From: Hoeflea sp. 108
GTDB taxonomy: Bacteria; Pseudomonadota; Alphaproteobacteria; Rhizobiales; Rhizobiaceae
NCBI RefSeq assembly: GCF_000372965.1
Contig: NZ_KB890024.1
Span: forward strand, 1,304,839 to 1,368,838
Direction: 5' to 3'
Length of the DNA: 64,000 nt
This document shows positions 16,390 to 24,359 of this stretch, in pieces (the stretch's first letter is position 1; each line of letters starts with the position of its first letter). Both the position numbers and the translations under genes were made by a program. The notes beneath the pieces were generated by a model. The model was not told the DNA's origin. It was given only the letters and a program-made list of their open reading frames with translations, and searched no databases.

Positions 16390-17490
16390 ATGGTTGCAGT
16401 TGGTACAAGCTTTGCGCAGGAGAACCCGAACGGTTTTCTCGCCTCGGCCGGTCAGCACGACGGGCCCATTCCCCATTTCGAGTTTTCGACCGACGATGTG
16501 GCGCGCGCCGATCAGTTCGATGCCTGGCGGCACAATTTTGCGACGATGCTCGACCTCACGCCCACAGGCAATTCGCCAGAAACGATCGACGGCAGGCAGG
16601 TGATATGGGACCTCGGCTGTCTCGCCTTCACCTCGATCAGCACCGGAGCGCTGAACTTCGCCGGTCTGCCGGGCCATGTGCGCGGGGATGCCCTCGACCA
16701 CTGGATGATGACGCTGTTCCTCGATGGGGGAGCGAGCACCATTGCCGGCCAAAGGTCATTCCATGGCGGCGCCGGCACGGTGCAACTCCATTCGCTGGGA
16801 CAACCTTTCGACGGGCACGTCACCGACAGCCACATGCTGATGTTGCTGATCCCGAGGGATTTCTTCCAGGAGCATTCCGGCGCGCTGAGCCTGGCGGAGT
16901 TCTCGACGCTGAGTGGCGGCATGGGCTCGTTGCTCGCCGACTACATCATTGGGCTTGCCAAGCGCCTGCCGACATTGACGATTGCCGACCTCCCCGGCGT
17001 GGCAGCGGCGACGCGAGCCATGATCCTGGCCTGCATCACACCTTCGCCCGATCATCTCGATGAGGCGAGGGCGCCGATATCGAACATGTTGCTGGAGCGG
17101 GCGCGGCAATACATCAATGCCAATCTTTACAATCCGAGCCTCGACAACGACATGCTGTGTCGAGCGCTCGGCATTTCGCGCACCAGGCTGTACCGGCTGT
17201 TCGAGCCCAGCGGCGGGGTCATGCGCTACATCCTGCACCGCCGTCTTGTCGATGCTCATTCCAAGCTTGCCGACCCGACCGAGACCCGCCGTATCTTCGA
17301 GATTGCCGAGCAGCGCGGCTTCAACGACGGAGCGGAATTCAGCCGGGCCTTCCGGCGTGAGTTCGGCTATAGCCCGAGCGAAGTCAGGTCGCGCGGCCTT
17401 GGTGCGATCCCGGCAAGGCCGGTCGCCGACCTGGCGTCGCTCGAACCGGTGGAGCGCCTAGGTCATCTTCTGCGGCGCCTCCAGAGCTAG
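16390..17490 (+). CDS. AraC-family transcriptional regulator, paralog 1
   Basis: 366-residue regulator. The N-terminal about 200 residues form an AraC-binding-like sensor domain (DQFDAWRHNF...VIWDLGCLAFTSIS...VQLHSLGQPFDGH...LLIPRDFF). The C-terminal about 110 residues carry the double helix-turn-helix: LDNDMLCRALGISRTRLYRLFEPSGGVMRYILHRRL and IFEIAEQRGFNDGAEFSRAFRREFGYSPSEVR. ATG at 16390 follows AAGAGGGGGG and is chosen over a GTG at 16360. It is a full-length paralog of the regulator at 19554-20585, sharing the same landmarks. Either could act at the four promoter modules in this part of the window. Effector unknown. Confidence 0.9.
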   Translation: MVAVGTSFAQENPNGFLASAGQHDGPIPHFEFSTDDVARADQFDAWRHNFATMLDLTPTGNSPETIDGRQVIWDLGCLAFTSISTGALNFAGLPGHVRGDALDHWMMTLFLDGGASTIAGQRSFHGGAGTVQLHSLGQPFDGHVTDSHMLMLLIPRDFFQEHSGALSLAEFSTLSGGMGSLLADYIIGLAKRLPTLTIADLPGVAAATRAMILACITPSPDHLDEARAPISNMLLERARQYINANLYNPSLDNDMLCRALGISRTRLYRLFEPSGGVMRYILHRRLVDAHSKLADPTETRRIFEIAEQRGFNDGAEFSRAFRREFGYSPSEVRSRGLGAIPARPVADLASLEPVERLGHLLRRLQS

Positions 17491-17521
17491 AAAATTCCAG
17501 GGAAATGTGTCCGCAGATGCT

Positions 17522-18691
17522 CTAGGCCTCGAAGGCCTGCACCTGCCGCCGGCTGCTTGCCGAGGAAAGCGCGGCCACTGCGATCAGCACCAATCCGGTC
17601 GCTGCCACGCCAGCCATGACAAGATAGGTCCGCTCGCCCCAGCTGGCATAGACCTGCCCCGAGAGTGCTGTCAGCAATGCCATCAGGCCCGCCCAAGCGC
17701 CGGCAAGCCATCCCTGGACCTGTGCCTGCATGCCGGGTGCTGCCAGTTGCGACAGGACAACGATGCTTCCCACATGCGTGGCGCCGAATGTGAAGCCGTG
17801 GGTTAGCTGGAAAACGGCGAGTAACTCGACATTGGGGTCGAATGCCATGAACAGCCATCGACCGGTTGCAACTGCCGCTCCCAGCAGCAGCAGGAACATC
17901 GCCGCCTTGGCATTGCCGACGAGGCGTCCGGCGACTGCGAATACTGCGACCTCCGACACGACGCCAAGCGCCCAGAGCATTCCCGTCATGCTCTTGCCAA
18001 TGCCCGAAGACTGCCAGTGCAACGTTCCGAAGGCGTAGATCAGCCCGTGGCTTGCCTGGACACAGGCTGCACCCACCACGACGAGGACGATAAGCAGGCC
18101 GGCTCTGCCGGCTGGTCGGGAGGCGCGGCGCTCGCGATACGGCGTCGACGGCAGCCTTGCGACGGTCAACGCGGTCAGGGCCGTCAGCAGGGCCGAGGCG
18201 GTGAGAAGCCATATGATCATGTCCGGCTCGAACCACATGAGCAGGATGCCACCGGAAATGTTGGCCACGGCAAACGCGATGGATCCCCACAGCCTGACGC
18301 GTCCATAGTCGACTGTCGGCACTGTCGCCCGCGTGGCGCGCAACGTGACTGCATCCGAAAGGGCGATAAGTGGTCCCTGGGCGAGGCCGATTGCTGCGAC
18401 AAGCAACAGGATCGGCAGGAACGTGCTTGTGGTCCCGAGCAGCGGCGTGGCGATCGCAACCGCTGCGGCACATATCAGGAGTGTTCCGCTCAGGCGCTCC
18501 TGCCGGTCGGCAACTGCCGTGACCACCGGATTGGCAAGCACGCGCGCCAGAAGCGGCATAGCCAGTATGATACCGATGCGGCCATCGTCGAGATGTTGAG
18601 AGCGCAGCCATACCGGAAAGAACGGCAAGTTGATGCCGAGTTCAAAGAACAGCGCCGCATACAGCAGCGAAAAGCGCAGGCGAGCTGGCAT
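17522..18691 (-). CDS. MFS transporter, HcaT/nucleoside-symporter-like
   Basis: 389-residue, 12-helix transporter of the MFS_1-like/HcaT group (3-phenylpropionate or nucleoside symporter-like). The N-terminus YAALFFELGINLPFFPVWLRSQHLDDGRIGIILAMPLLARVLANP is characteristic: helix 1, loop, and the IG-motif of helix 2. DRQERLSGTLL corresponds to the loop 2-3 signature, and YGRVRLWGSIAFAVANISGG is the conserved helix 5 entry. It faces the first AraC gene tail to tail, with 31 bases between. Substrate is not predictable. Confidence 0.87.
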   Translation of the reverse strand: MPARLRFSLLYAALFFELGINLPFFPVWLRSQHLDDGRIGIILAMPLLARVLANPVVTAVADRQERLSGTLLICAAAVAIATPLLGTTSTFLPILLLVAAIGLAQGPLIALSDAVTLRATRATVPTVDYGRVRLWGSIAFAVANISGGILLMWFEPDMIIWLLTASALLTALTALTVARLPSTPYRERRASRPAGRAGLLIVLVVVGAACVQASHGLIYAFGTLHWQSSGIGKSMTGMLWALGVVSEVAVFAVAGRLVGNAKAAMFLLLLGAAVATGRWLFMAFDPNVELLAVFQLTHGFTFGATHVGSIVVLSQLAAPGMQAQVQGWLAGAWAGLMALLTALSGQVYASWGERTYLVMAGVAATGLVLIAVAALSSASSRRQVQAFEA

Positions 18692-18828
18692 TAGCCCCCA
18701 GGAATGATGTCATGAGCAGCGGACATCTTTGGTGAGGCTGTCATCCATTTGCGAAATAGTACAGACGTTGAGGTCGCGAACTTGTCGATTGCTGTTCAGA
18801 AACTGGCCGAGGTCACGTCGCCGGCACC

Positions 18829-19077
18829 TCAGCACCTCGCCGTGTAGAGATGTCCGGTGCGCGGATTTCGATATTGGCAATAGCCGTTGCGCAGATTTCG
18901 AACCAGCAGTCCGGCGGTGGCACCAACGGCTGCGCCGACGACCGCACCTTCTGTAGAGCCGTGGATTGCAGCGCCCGTCGCGGCGCCGAGTGCCGCACCC
19001 GTGCCCACATCCCGTTCGGTCGTGGTGCAGCCTGCCAGTGCGACCGTGCAGATCATTGCCAATGCGAGCTTCTTCAT
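18829..19077 (-). CDS. Small glycine-zipper lipoprotein
   Basis: 82-residue predicted lipoprotein. MKKLALAMICTVALAGC gives a signal peptide with lipobox at Cys17. The mature part holds a glycine/alanine zipper (GTGAALGAATGAAIHGSTEGAVVGAAVGATAGLL) like that of outer-membrane SlyB/Rick17kDa-type or OmpA-accessory proteins, and a short tail with two further cysteines (GYCQYRNPRTGHLYTARC). ATG at 19077 is chosen because it starts a canonical signal peptide. Promoter module copy D lies directly upstream, with its -10 start 59 bp before the ATG, so it appears to be co-regulated with the two amino acid antiporters. Confidence 0.82.
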   Translation of the reverse strand: MKKLALAMICTVALAGCTTTERDVGTGAALGAATGAAIHGSTEGAVVGAAVGATAGLLVRNLRNGYCQYRNPRTGHLYTARC

Positions 19078-19130
19078 CGTGTTTCGTTCCGGCTGAAGTC
19101 GACGTCTCGGGCCCAAGCGCCCATTGTCGA

Positions 19131-19191
19131 AATCTAGCCGATGCCGACATGGCCGTGATGGGCAGGAAATCCCAACTCTAGTCGCTGCGTC
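19131..19191 (-). promoter_or_regulatory. Promoter module copy D, before glycine-zipper lipoprotein
   Basis: On the minus strand GACGC starts at 19191, GGGATT at 19173 (18 bp later), TGC follows, then ATCACG from 19159, and -10-like TAGATT starts at 19136, 37 bp after the GGG start. The -10 hexamer is identical to copy A. The lipoprotein ATG at 19077 is 59 bp further on. The order and spacing match copies A and B although the downstream genes are unrelated. Confidence 0.6.
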
Positions 19192-19435
19192 CCGGAAATG
19201 AGTGTGTAACCGCGATGGCGAAGCCGAGGCCCATGTCGGAGATACCCGTCATGTCGTTGCCGAGGGAACGGCCTATGCTAACGCAAATGGCGGAGCAGAT
19301 CGCAAGGAAGAAGCGCGGGCGGCAGACCTGGCAGCTGCCGCCCGCTCGCTTGGGACGACTGGTGTGGTCGGGGCAAGATGCCATGCCATCATGCGTCCGA
19401 ACCGAATGTCCCGCGCAATCGGAATATCTGTCGCC

Positions 19436-19496
19436 AGCATAGGCGATCGGCAGCCGCTTGTGATCGGCAGGGAATCCCATTGGTACGCATTGCGTC
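19436..19496 (-). promoter_or_regulatory. Promoter module copy C, orphan, beside second AraC gene
   Basis: On the minus strand GACGC starts at 19496, GGGATT at 19478 (18 bp later), TGC follows, then ATCACA from 19464, and -10-like TATGCT starts at 19441, 37 bp after the GGG start. It points away from the AraC gene, towards the lipoprotein, which already has its own copy D about 305 bp downstream. No supported gene begins just after it. Confidence 0.5.
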
Positions 19497-19553
19497 CATT
19501 AGATGGTGCTGCATTAAGCTGCTGGAGAGCCGGCCAACGGAGCGTCCGGCACT

Positions 19554-20585
19554 CTATGTCTGCAGATACTGGAGGATTTCGCCGAGGCTCACCACCTCGT
19601 CGAGCACTTTGAGCGGCAGCCGCCTTGGCGACAGGGGCAGGCCTATGGCAGCGGCGGCCCGGACCTCGCTCGGTGCACATCCCATCTCGCTTCGAAACGC
19701 CCGGCTGAAGGTCGCGGCATCGGCGAAGCAGAGTTTTTCCGCGATCCTGGAGACGCTGGTCAGTGAGTTGGGGTCGGACAGTTCCTTGTAGGCCGCCAGC
19801 AGCCGCTGCCGCTGGATGTAGCGCGCCACCCCGTGCAACGGCTCGAAAAGAACATATAGCTTGGAGCGCGAGATGCCGAGTTGTCGGCACAGCTTTGCCG
19901 GTCCGAGATCGGGAGCTTGCAGCTCCTTATGGATCATCTGTCGCGCGCGCTCGAGCATTGTGGCCGCGATGTGGCCCTGTGCTTCGGCGACACGATCGGC
20001 GGTCGGGGCGAGGCAGGCCGATATCATGGCGCGCATTGCCTCGACGGCATGTGGCACCTCATGCGCCGGTATGTGTGGCAGCCGGCGTTCGAACGAGACC
20101 AGGAAATCGGCGAGCAGCCCGCCCAGCCCGTCAGGCCCGACGCTGCCGGGATGTTTGTCGAGCACGCCAGCCAGCGGACGCAGCAGGTCACGGGGGATGT
20201 AGACGGTCGATACGCTCGAATCCGCCGCAGCGCCGTCATAGGGGCGGCCGAGCGAGCGGAAATGGACCTGACGTGGCGGCGCATTCGGATCCTGCGCAGC
20301 GTGCATTGCGCTCTCCGGCAGCACCAAGCACCAATGGTCGAGCGGATCCTTGCCAAAATGGTGCCAATTGCGCGGCACCTTCGGGCCTGGCATGCGCGAA
20401 GAGGTGAAGGCAAGCTTGCCTAGGTCCCAGACCTGCTGTTCGAAGATGAAGCCCTGCCGCGCCTCGGGGCTGATGGAAACGTCGATCACCGAGGAGTGGA
20501 AAGTGCGCCATGCCTCGAACTGATGCTCGACCGGCAATTCGCGCGTGTCGAATTTGAGCGTGGCAAGCAGGCCTGCTTCGTTCAT
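19554..20585 (-). CDS. AraC-family transcriptional regulator, paralog 2
   Basis: 343-residue regulator paralogous to the one at 16390-17490. The sensor half shows VEHQFEAWRTFHSS, FEQQVWDLGKLAFTSSRMPG, HFRSLGRPYDGAAADSS and VYIPRDLL, the same landmarks as paralog 1. The DNA-binding half has LGPAKLCRQLGISRSKLYVLFEPLHGVARYIQRQRL and VSRIAEKLCFADAATFSRAFRSEMGCAPSEVR, the two helix-turn-helices of AraC proteins. GGGAG lies about 6 bases before the ATG at 20585. Its closeness to module copies C and D makes it the leading candidate regulator of the antiporter/arginine deiminase genes; this is inference. Confidence 0.9.
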   Translation of the reverse strand: MNEAGLLATLKFDTRELPVEHQFEAWRTFHSSVIDVSISPEARQGFIFEQQVWDLGKLAFTSSRMPGPKVPRNWHHFGKDPLDHWCLVLPESAMHAAQDPNAPPRQVHFRSLGRPYDGAAADSSVSTVYIPRDLLRPLAGVLDKHPGSVGPDGLGGLLADFLVSFERRLPHIPAHEVPHAVEAMRAMISACLAPTADRVAEAQGHIAATMLERARQMIHKELQAPDLGPAKLCRQLGISRSKLYVLFEPLHGVARYIQRQRLLAAYKELSDPNSLTSVSRIAEKLCFADAATFSRAFRSEMGCAPSEVRAAAAIGLPLSPRRLPLKVLDEVVSLGEILQYLQT

Positions 20586-20754
20586 GCGGCTCCCGAACCT
20601 GTGAAATCTGGACTCAACCTCCGATTGATAATGGCTGCGCGAGCGCTTGTCGGCAATAGCTTCCTTCAGGCAGCGAAGCTGTTGTCCCTAGCGCGCCGAT
20701 CCTCAGCGGGCCTTTGCGTCTATCGCGCCGCCGTGGGCGACAGTGACCCACGGC

Positions 20755-21705
20755 CTATAGCGGGCGTGGTCGGCAGGGCACACCGATGGTGCATTCTAGG
20801 GAGTCACGGTCCCATTTGCCGAGATTGGCCGCCGCCTCATAGGTGCTCTGCAGAAACGCCATGAGCGTCGCGTCTGGGTCTTGCGCATTGCGCACCACAT
20901 CGTATGGCAGCAGGAATTCGCCGAATTCCTTGGAGAAGAACGCCTGCTGAGGCTGGACTGCGGCCGAGGCATAGCCTTCGGGGGCCGGATAGGCGTAGGA
21001 ATAGAAGGTGGGATAGTCGATCGGCCCGCCGCCCGGCCAGAACCCTGCGCTGGACACTTCGTGGGAATAGGCCTCGCGGGTAATCGGGTCCGGCAGGCGC
21101 GGAATGCCGCCCGGATGCAGCGGGGCTCGCCTGCCCGAAAAACGTGTCACAGCAAGGTCGAAGCCGCCCCAGAAAAAATGCACCGGGCTGACCTTGCCGA
21201 GGAAGCCGGTCCGGAAACGCGAAAAGACCTGCTGTGTCGAGAGCAGGATGCGCCAGAGGCGATTGGCGTGGTCGCGGTCGTAAGCAGAGTGGACACTGTC
21301 TTCTTCGAACGGGACGCCGTCGGCAATCTCGGATGGCTGGGTGAATATCTGCGTTTCGAGACCAAGTTCGACAAGCGCCATCGCCACTTCGCCGTAAAAT
21401 CCGGCGACGGTCTTGGGGGCGAGCATGACCTGGCGGACATGGCCGTCGCTCGTTCTCAGCCACAGCAGATGGTCGATGAAATCGAAATCGATCTGCAGTG
21501 CCCGCCCGCCAACAGGGATAGGCGAAGTCGTCAAGCCGCGGACAGTCACATAGAGCGGCACGTGCCAGGAGTGGTTCAGCCAGGGCTCGTGCGTCAGGCG
21601 GATCTTGCCGATGATCTGGGTCCACAGATGGAGCGTTTCATAGGTGTCCTTCCAGGTGGCGTAAGGAAGGTCGGGCCAGCGTTCCAAATCAACGGCAGAC
21701 GGCAA
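20755..21705 (-). CDS. DUF5996 family protein (TTG start)
   Basis: 316-residue soluble protein of the DUF5996 family, function unknown. Family hallmarks are WPDLPYATWKDTYETLHLWTQIIGKIRL, the HSWHVPLYVTVRGLTTSPIP strand region, GKVSPVHFFWGGFDLAVTRFSGR and the aromatic segment AGFWPGGGPIDYPTFYSYAYPAPEGY. The start is a TTG at 21705 with GGGAGG five bases upstream; there is no alternative ATG that keeps the family N-terminus. It appears monocistronic, separated from the neighbouring demethylase gene by that gene's terminator. Confidence 0.88.
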   Translation of the reverse strand: MPSAVDLERWPDLPYATWKDTYETLHLWTQIIGKIRLTHEPWLNHSWHVPLYVTVRGLTTSPIPVGGRALQIDFDFIDHLLWLRTSDGHVRQVMLAPKTVAGFYGEVAMALVELGLETQIFTQPSEIADGVPFEEDSVHSAYDRDHANRLWRILLSTQQVFSRFRTGFLGKVSPVHFFWGGFDLAVTRFSGRRAPLHPGGIPRLPDPITREAYSHEVSSAGFWPGGGPIDYPTFYSYAYPAPEGYASAAVQPQQAFFSKEFGEFLLPYDVVRNAQDPDATLMAFLQSTYEAAANLGKWDRDSLECTIGVPCRPRPL

Positions 21706-21822
21706 ATTTGCCTCCCTCGTGCAGCTTCAGACCTCGCGGCGCGGCGCAGTGAAGAATACTATACGAAGGTAGCCAGACATTTGGCCAGCGCCCTGGTTCC
21801 ACCAATCATCCTGCAAGAAAAA

Positions 21823-21842
21823 AGCCCCGCGTTTGCGGGGCT
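21823..21842 (-). terminator. Rho-independent terminator of the TMAO demethylase gene
   Basis: AGCCCCGC, loop GTTT, GCGGGGCT forms a perfect 8-bp stem. On the minus strand it is followed by a run of six T residues, and a shorter T run exists on the plus strand, so it could work in both directions. It lies 30 bases after the demethylase stop codon. Confidence 0.85.
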
Positions 21843-21871
21843 TTTGGTTGTTGGCCAGAGGTTTGTTTGGC

Positions 21872-24247
21872 TTAGGACCGCGGGCGTTCCTTCTTGGGGT
21901 CGTAGTGGGCGAAGGGCACGATTTTTGCCGGCAGGCGCTTTTGCTGGCCGTCGAGCTTGCCGACCTCGACCTCGGTGCCGACCTCGGCATGGTGTGCCTC
22001 GACGCGGGCGAGTGCGATGTTCTTGTTGAGGATCGGCGAGCGCATCGACGAGGTGACGATGCCGATCTGGGCGCGGCCGATATGGACGCAATCACCATGG
22101 CCGACAGCGACATTGGCGTCGATGTCGAGGCCGACAAGCTTGTGGATCGGATTGTCCTTGCGCTTGATCAGCGCGTCGCGGCCGATGAAGTCGTCGGTCT
22201 TGGTCTTCAGCGGCACGGTGAAGCCGATGCCGGCCTCGAACGGGTCGGTCTGGTCGGAGAACTCGTAATTGGCAAAGATCAGGCCGGCCTCGATGCGCAC
22301 CATGTCGAGGGCGGCAAAACCCATCGGCTTCAGCCCATGCGGCTGGCCCGCTTCCCACACCGCGTCGAAGACCTTTTCGGCATCGCGCGGATGGCACCAG
22401 ACCTCATAGCCGAGTTCGCCGGTGTAGCCGGTGCGGGAAACGACGATGGGCACACCCGTCGCATCGCCGATGCGACCGATGGTGAAGCGGAACCATTCGA
22501 GTTCGGACAGTGCCGGCTGGTGCGGCGGCGTCCAGACGATCTCTTTCAGGATATCGCGGCTGTTGGGACCCTGTACCGCGATGTTGTGCATCTGGTCGGT
22601 GGAGGAGCGGACAAGCACCTTGAGGCCGAGCTTCTCCGCCACCTCGCGCAGCCACACACCGGAATAGTCGTCGCCGCAAATCCAGCGGAAGTTGTCCTTG
22701 CCGAGCCTGAGCAAGGTGCCGTCGTCGATCATGCCGCCATGCTCGTAGCACATGGCGGTGTAGACGACCTGGCCGACGCCGAGCTTCTTGACGTCGCGGG
22801 TCAGCGTGTACTGCATCAAAGCTTCGGCGTCGGGGCCGGTGACCTCGAACTTGCGCAGGGCGGAAAGATCCATCACCACCGCCTTGGTGCGGCAGGCCCA
22901 GTATTCCTCGATGGCGCCTTCCTTGGCGAACTCCTGCGGCAGCCAGAAACCCTTGTATTCGATGAAGTTGCGGGTGTGCTTGGCAAAGCTCTGATGGAAG
23001 GCGGTCTCGCGGGTCATCTTGGGTTCGGCCTCCGGGGTCGTGCGTCGGGCGATCGCGCGCTGGAATGTGTTGGCGCCGGAATAGGTCCGGACGTGGATGT
23101 CGGTGAGGTTCCAGCCATTGGATGGCGTGGTGTCGTCGGGGCAGGCGGAGGAGACGCAGACGATGTCGGTCAGGGCGCGCAGCAGCACATAGTCGCCCGG
23201 CCGCGACCAGGGTTCGTCCGAATACATCACGCCATGGGCATCGATGCCGGTGTTGAAGAAGAAGTTGACCGCCATCCAGCCAGCGCGGGCATTGACCCCA
23301 TGGGGCGTGAGTGCGCCGTTGAAGTTCTCCGAGCAGTTGACGTGGCCGGGATAACCGATGTCGTCGTAATATTTGGCGTAGCAGGCGAGCGCAAACGCAT
23401 CATGGCGGCCGCAGGTGTCCTGGATGACCTCGACCAGCGGCTCGAAATCCTGATCATAATACTTCGCATGCAGGCCCGGCATCGGATAGGCATGGCCCAT
23501 CAGCGAGCGGGTGGCGGTGACGTCGAGCGCGAGGTCGCGGCCCTTGTCGAGCTTGCGGGCCGAGAAGCACTGGAAGTCGGTGCACTGGCGGCCGTCGACG
23601 TCGATGATCTGGATGTAGTCGCCGGCCTTGACGAAGAAGCTCTCGGCCGTCTTCGACTTGACCCTGAGATCGAGCACCGGCTCGGCGAGCGGATCGGGCA
23701 GGTCGGAACGGCCGGAGGCGGCCCGCACCGTTGCCCGCTTGATCATCACCACCAGCGGCGTCGAGGTGTCCTGGCCGTCGACCGCCATCGGGCTGCCGGG
23801 CGCGGCAACCACCAGCGACCCCGGGCGTGTGACGACAAAGCTCTCTTCGGTGCCGGCGGGCGTCGAGCCATCGAAGAAGCGCACCGCTTCGGCCCGGCCA
23901 AGCTCGAGCTTGCGGCGGGCGAGACCCAGACGGAACTTCTGCAGGCTGTCGTCGCCATCCACAAGCAGCGCCTTCAGGCCCGCGGCATCGCTGTTCGAAC
24001 GCGTGCCCAGAATGCCCGGATCGGCGCGGCCGGCAGCGTCGAACGCCACCAATTCGCAGGCCTGGCCGCCCTCGAGATTGCGCACGCTCACGCGGTCGCC
24101 CGCCTCGATGTCGATCAGCGCCGCCCCCCGACCCGGCACATGATAGCGCTCCATGCCAGGCAAAAGCAGCCCTGGCTGAAGGATCAAGCTCGGCTGCGGC
24201 GGACCCGAGCGTACGGCGGGGTAGGTGTCACCTGTCATGGCCGTCAC
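21872..24247 (-). CDS. tdm: Trimethylamine N-oxide demethylase (DUF1989-GcvT fusion)
   Basis: 791-residue cytoplasmic enzyme matching Tdm, which splits TMAO into dimethylamine and formaldehyde and passes the one-carbon unit to tetrahydrofolate. The N-terminal region has DUF1989 features: metal-site type motifs DVDGRQCTDFQCFSA, IQDTCGRHDAF and HVNCSENF (about residues 215-310). A preceding block (GMERYHVPGRGAALIDIEAGD...EGGQACELVAFD, about residues 30-170) looks like a degenerate second copy. From about residue 430 it is a GcvT-type tetrahydrofolate-binding domain (VMDLSALRKFEVTGPDAEALMQ...RTGYTGELGYEVWC...GFAALDMVRIEAGL). Context is decisive: torT is next door, and torS, torR and a TMAO-type importer follow. 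A Tor-like box lies about 93 bp upstream. The domain pair is established for Tdm; identity of this protein is by domain order and context. Confidence 0.88.
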   Translation of the reverse strand: MTAMTGDTYPAVRSGPPQPSLILQPGLLLPGMERYHVPGRGAALIDIEAGDRVSVRNLEGGQACELVAFDAAGRADPGILGTRSNSDAAGLKALLVDGDDSLQKFRLGLARRKLELGRAEAVRFFDGSTPAGTEESFVVTRPGSLVVAAPGSPMAVDGQDTSTPLVVMIKRATVRAASGRSDLPDPLAEPVLDLRVKSKTAESFFVKAGDYIQIIDVDGRQCTDFQCFSARKLDKGRDLALDVTATRSLMGHAYPMPGLHAKYYDQDFEPLVEVIQDTCGRHDAFALACYAKYYDDIGYPGHVNCSENFNGALTPHGVNARAGWMAVNFFFNTGIDAHGVMYSDEPWSRPGDYVLLRALTDIVCVSSACPDDTTPSNGWNLTDIHVRTYSGANTFQRAIARRTTPEAEPKMTRETAFHQSFAKHTRNFIEYKGFWLPQEFAKEGAIEEYWACRTKAVVMDLSALRKFEVTGPDAEALMQYTLTRDVKKLGVGQVVYTAMCYEHGGMIDDGTLLRLGKDNFRWICGDDYSGVWLREVAEKLGLKVLVRSSTDQMHNIAVQGPNSRDILKEIVWTPPHQPALSELEWFRFTIGRIGDATGVPIVVSRTGYTGELGYEVWCHPRDAEKVFDAVWEAGQPHGLKPMGFAALDMVRIEAGLIFANYEFSDQTDPFEAGIGFTVPLKTKTDDFIGRDALIKRKDNPIHKLVGLDIDANVAVGHGDCVHIGRAQIGIVTSSMRSPILNKNIALARVEAHHAEVGTEVEVGKLDGQQKRLPAKIVPFAHYDPKKERPRS

Positions 24248-24339
24248 TGCCTCCTCGCAGCTTCCGCAAAATCCTCAGCATCAGGCTAGCGGCCGGCTGT
24301 GAACCAGTCCGCCGAGATACGTGAAATTAGCCATGCTTG

Positions 24340-24359
24340 TTGTGAAAAAATGTGACCGG
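24340..24359 (-). promoter_or_regulatory. Candidate TorR box before tdm
   Basis: Read on the minus strand this 20-bp segment ends in ACATTTTTTCACAA and matches 14 of 20 positions of the box before torR. A second TTTCAC half-site follows 22 bp further toward tdm. It lies between the torT stop and the tdm start, about 93 bp before the tdm ATG, a suitable activator distance. It is the weakest of the three copies. Confidence 0.45.

Larger units (their letters stand above)
19117..19553. other. Intergenic stretch with two promoter modules (C and D)
   Basis: 437 bp between the small lipoprotein and the second AraC gene. It contains two minus-strand promoter modules about 305 bp apart. Between them no convincing gene is seen. 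The only candidate is a 39-codon minus-strand frame (19392 to 19273, MMAWHLAPTTPVV...) lacking a good ribosome-binding site, and a longer open frame starting inside module C. The stretch may encode an untranslated RNA or be the decayed remnant of a gene once served by module C. Confidence 0.4.

Noticed and set aside
19178..19480. Minus-strand 100-codon frame starting inside promoter module C (MGFPADHKRLPIA...)
   Set aside because: Copies A and B can also be read as similar short peptides in one frame, but these end quickly or run into unrelated text. The conserved bases and spacing fit a DNA site better than a protein.
21833..24289. 818-codon plus-strand open frame opposite tdm
   Set aside because: Antisense shadow of the demethylase gene; composition is repetitive and no domain is seen, while the minus strand encodes motif-rich Tdm.
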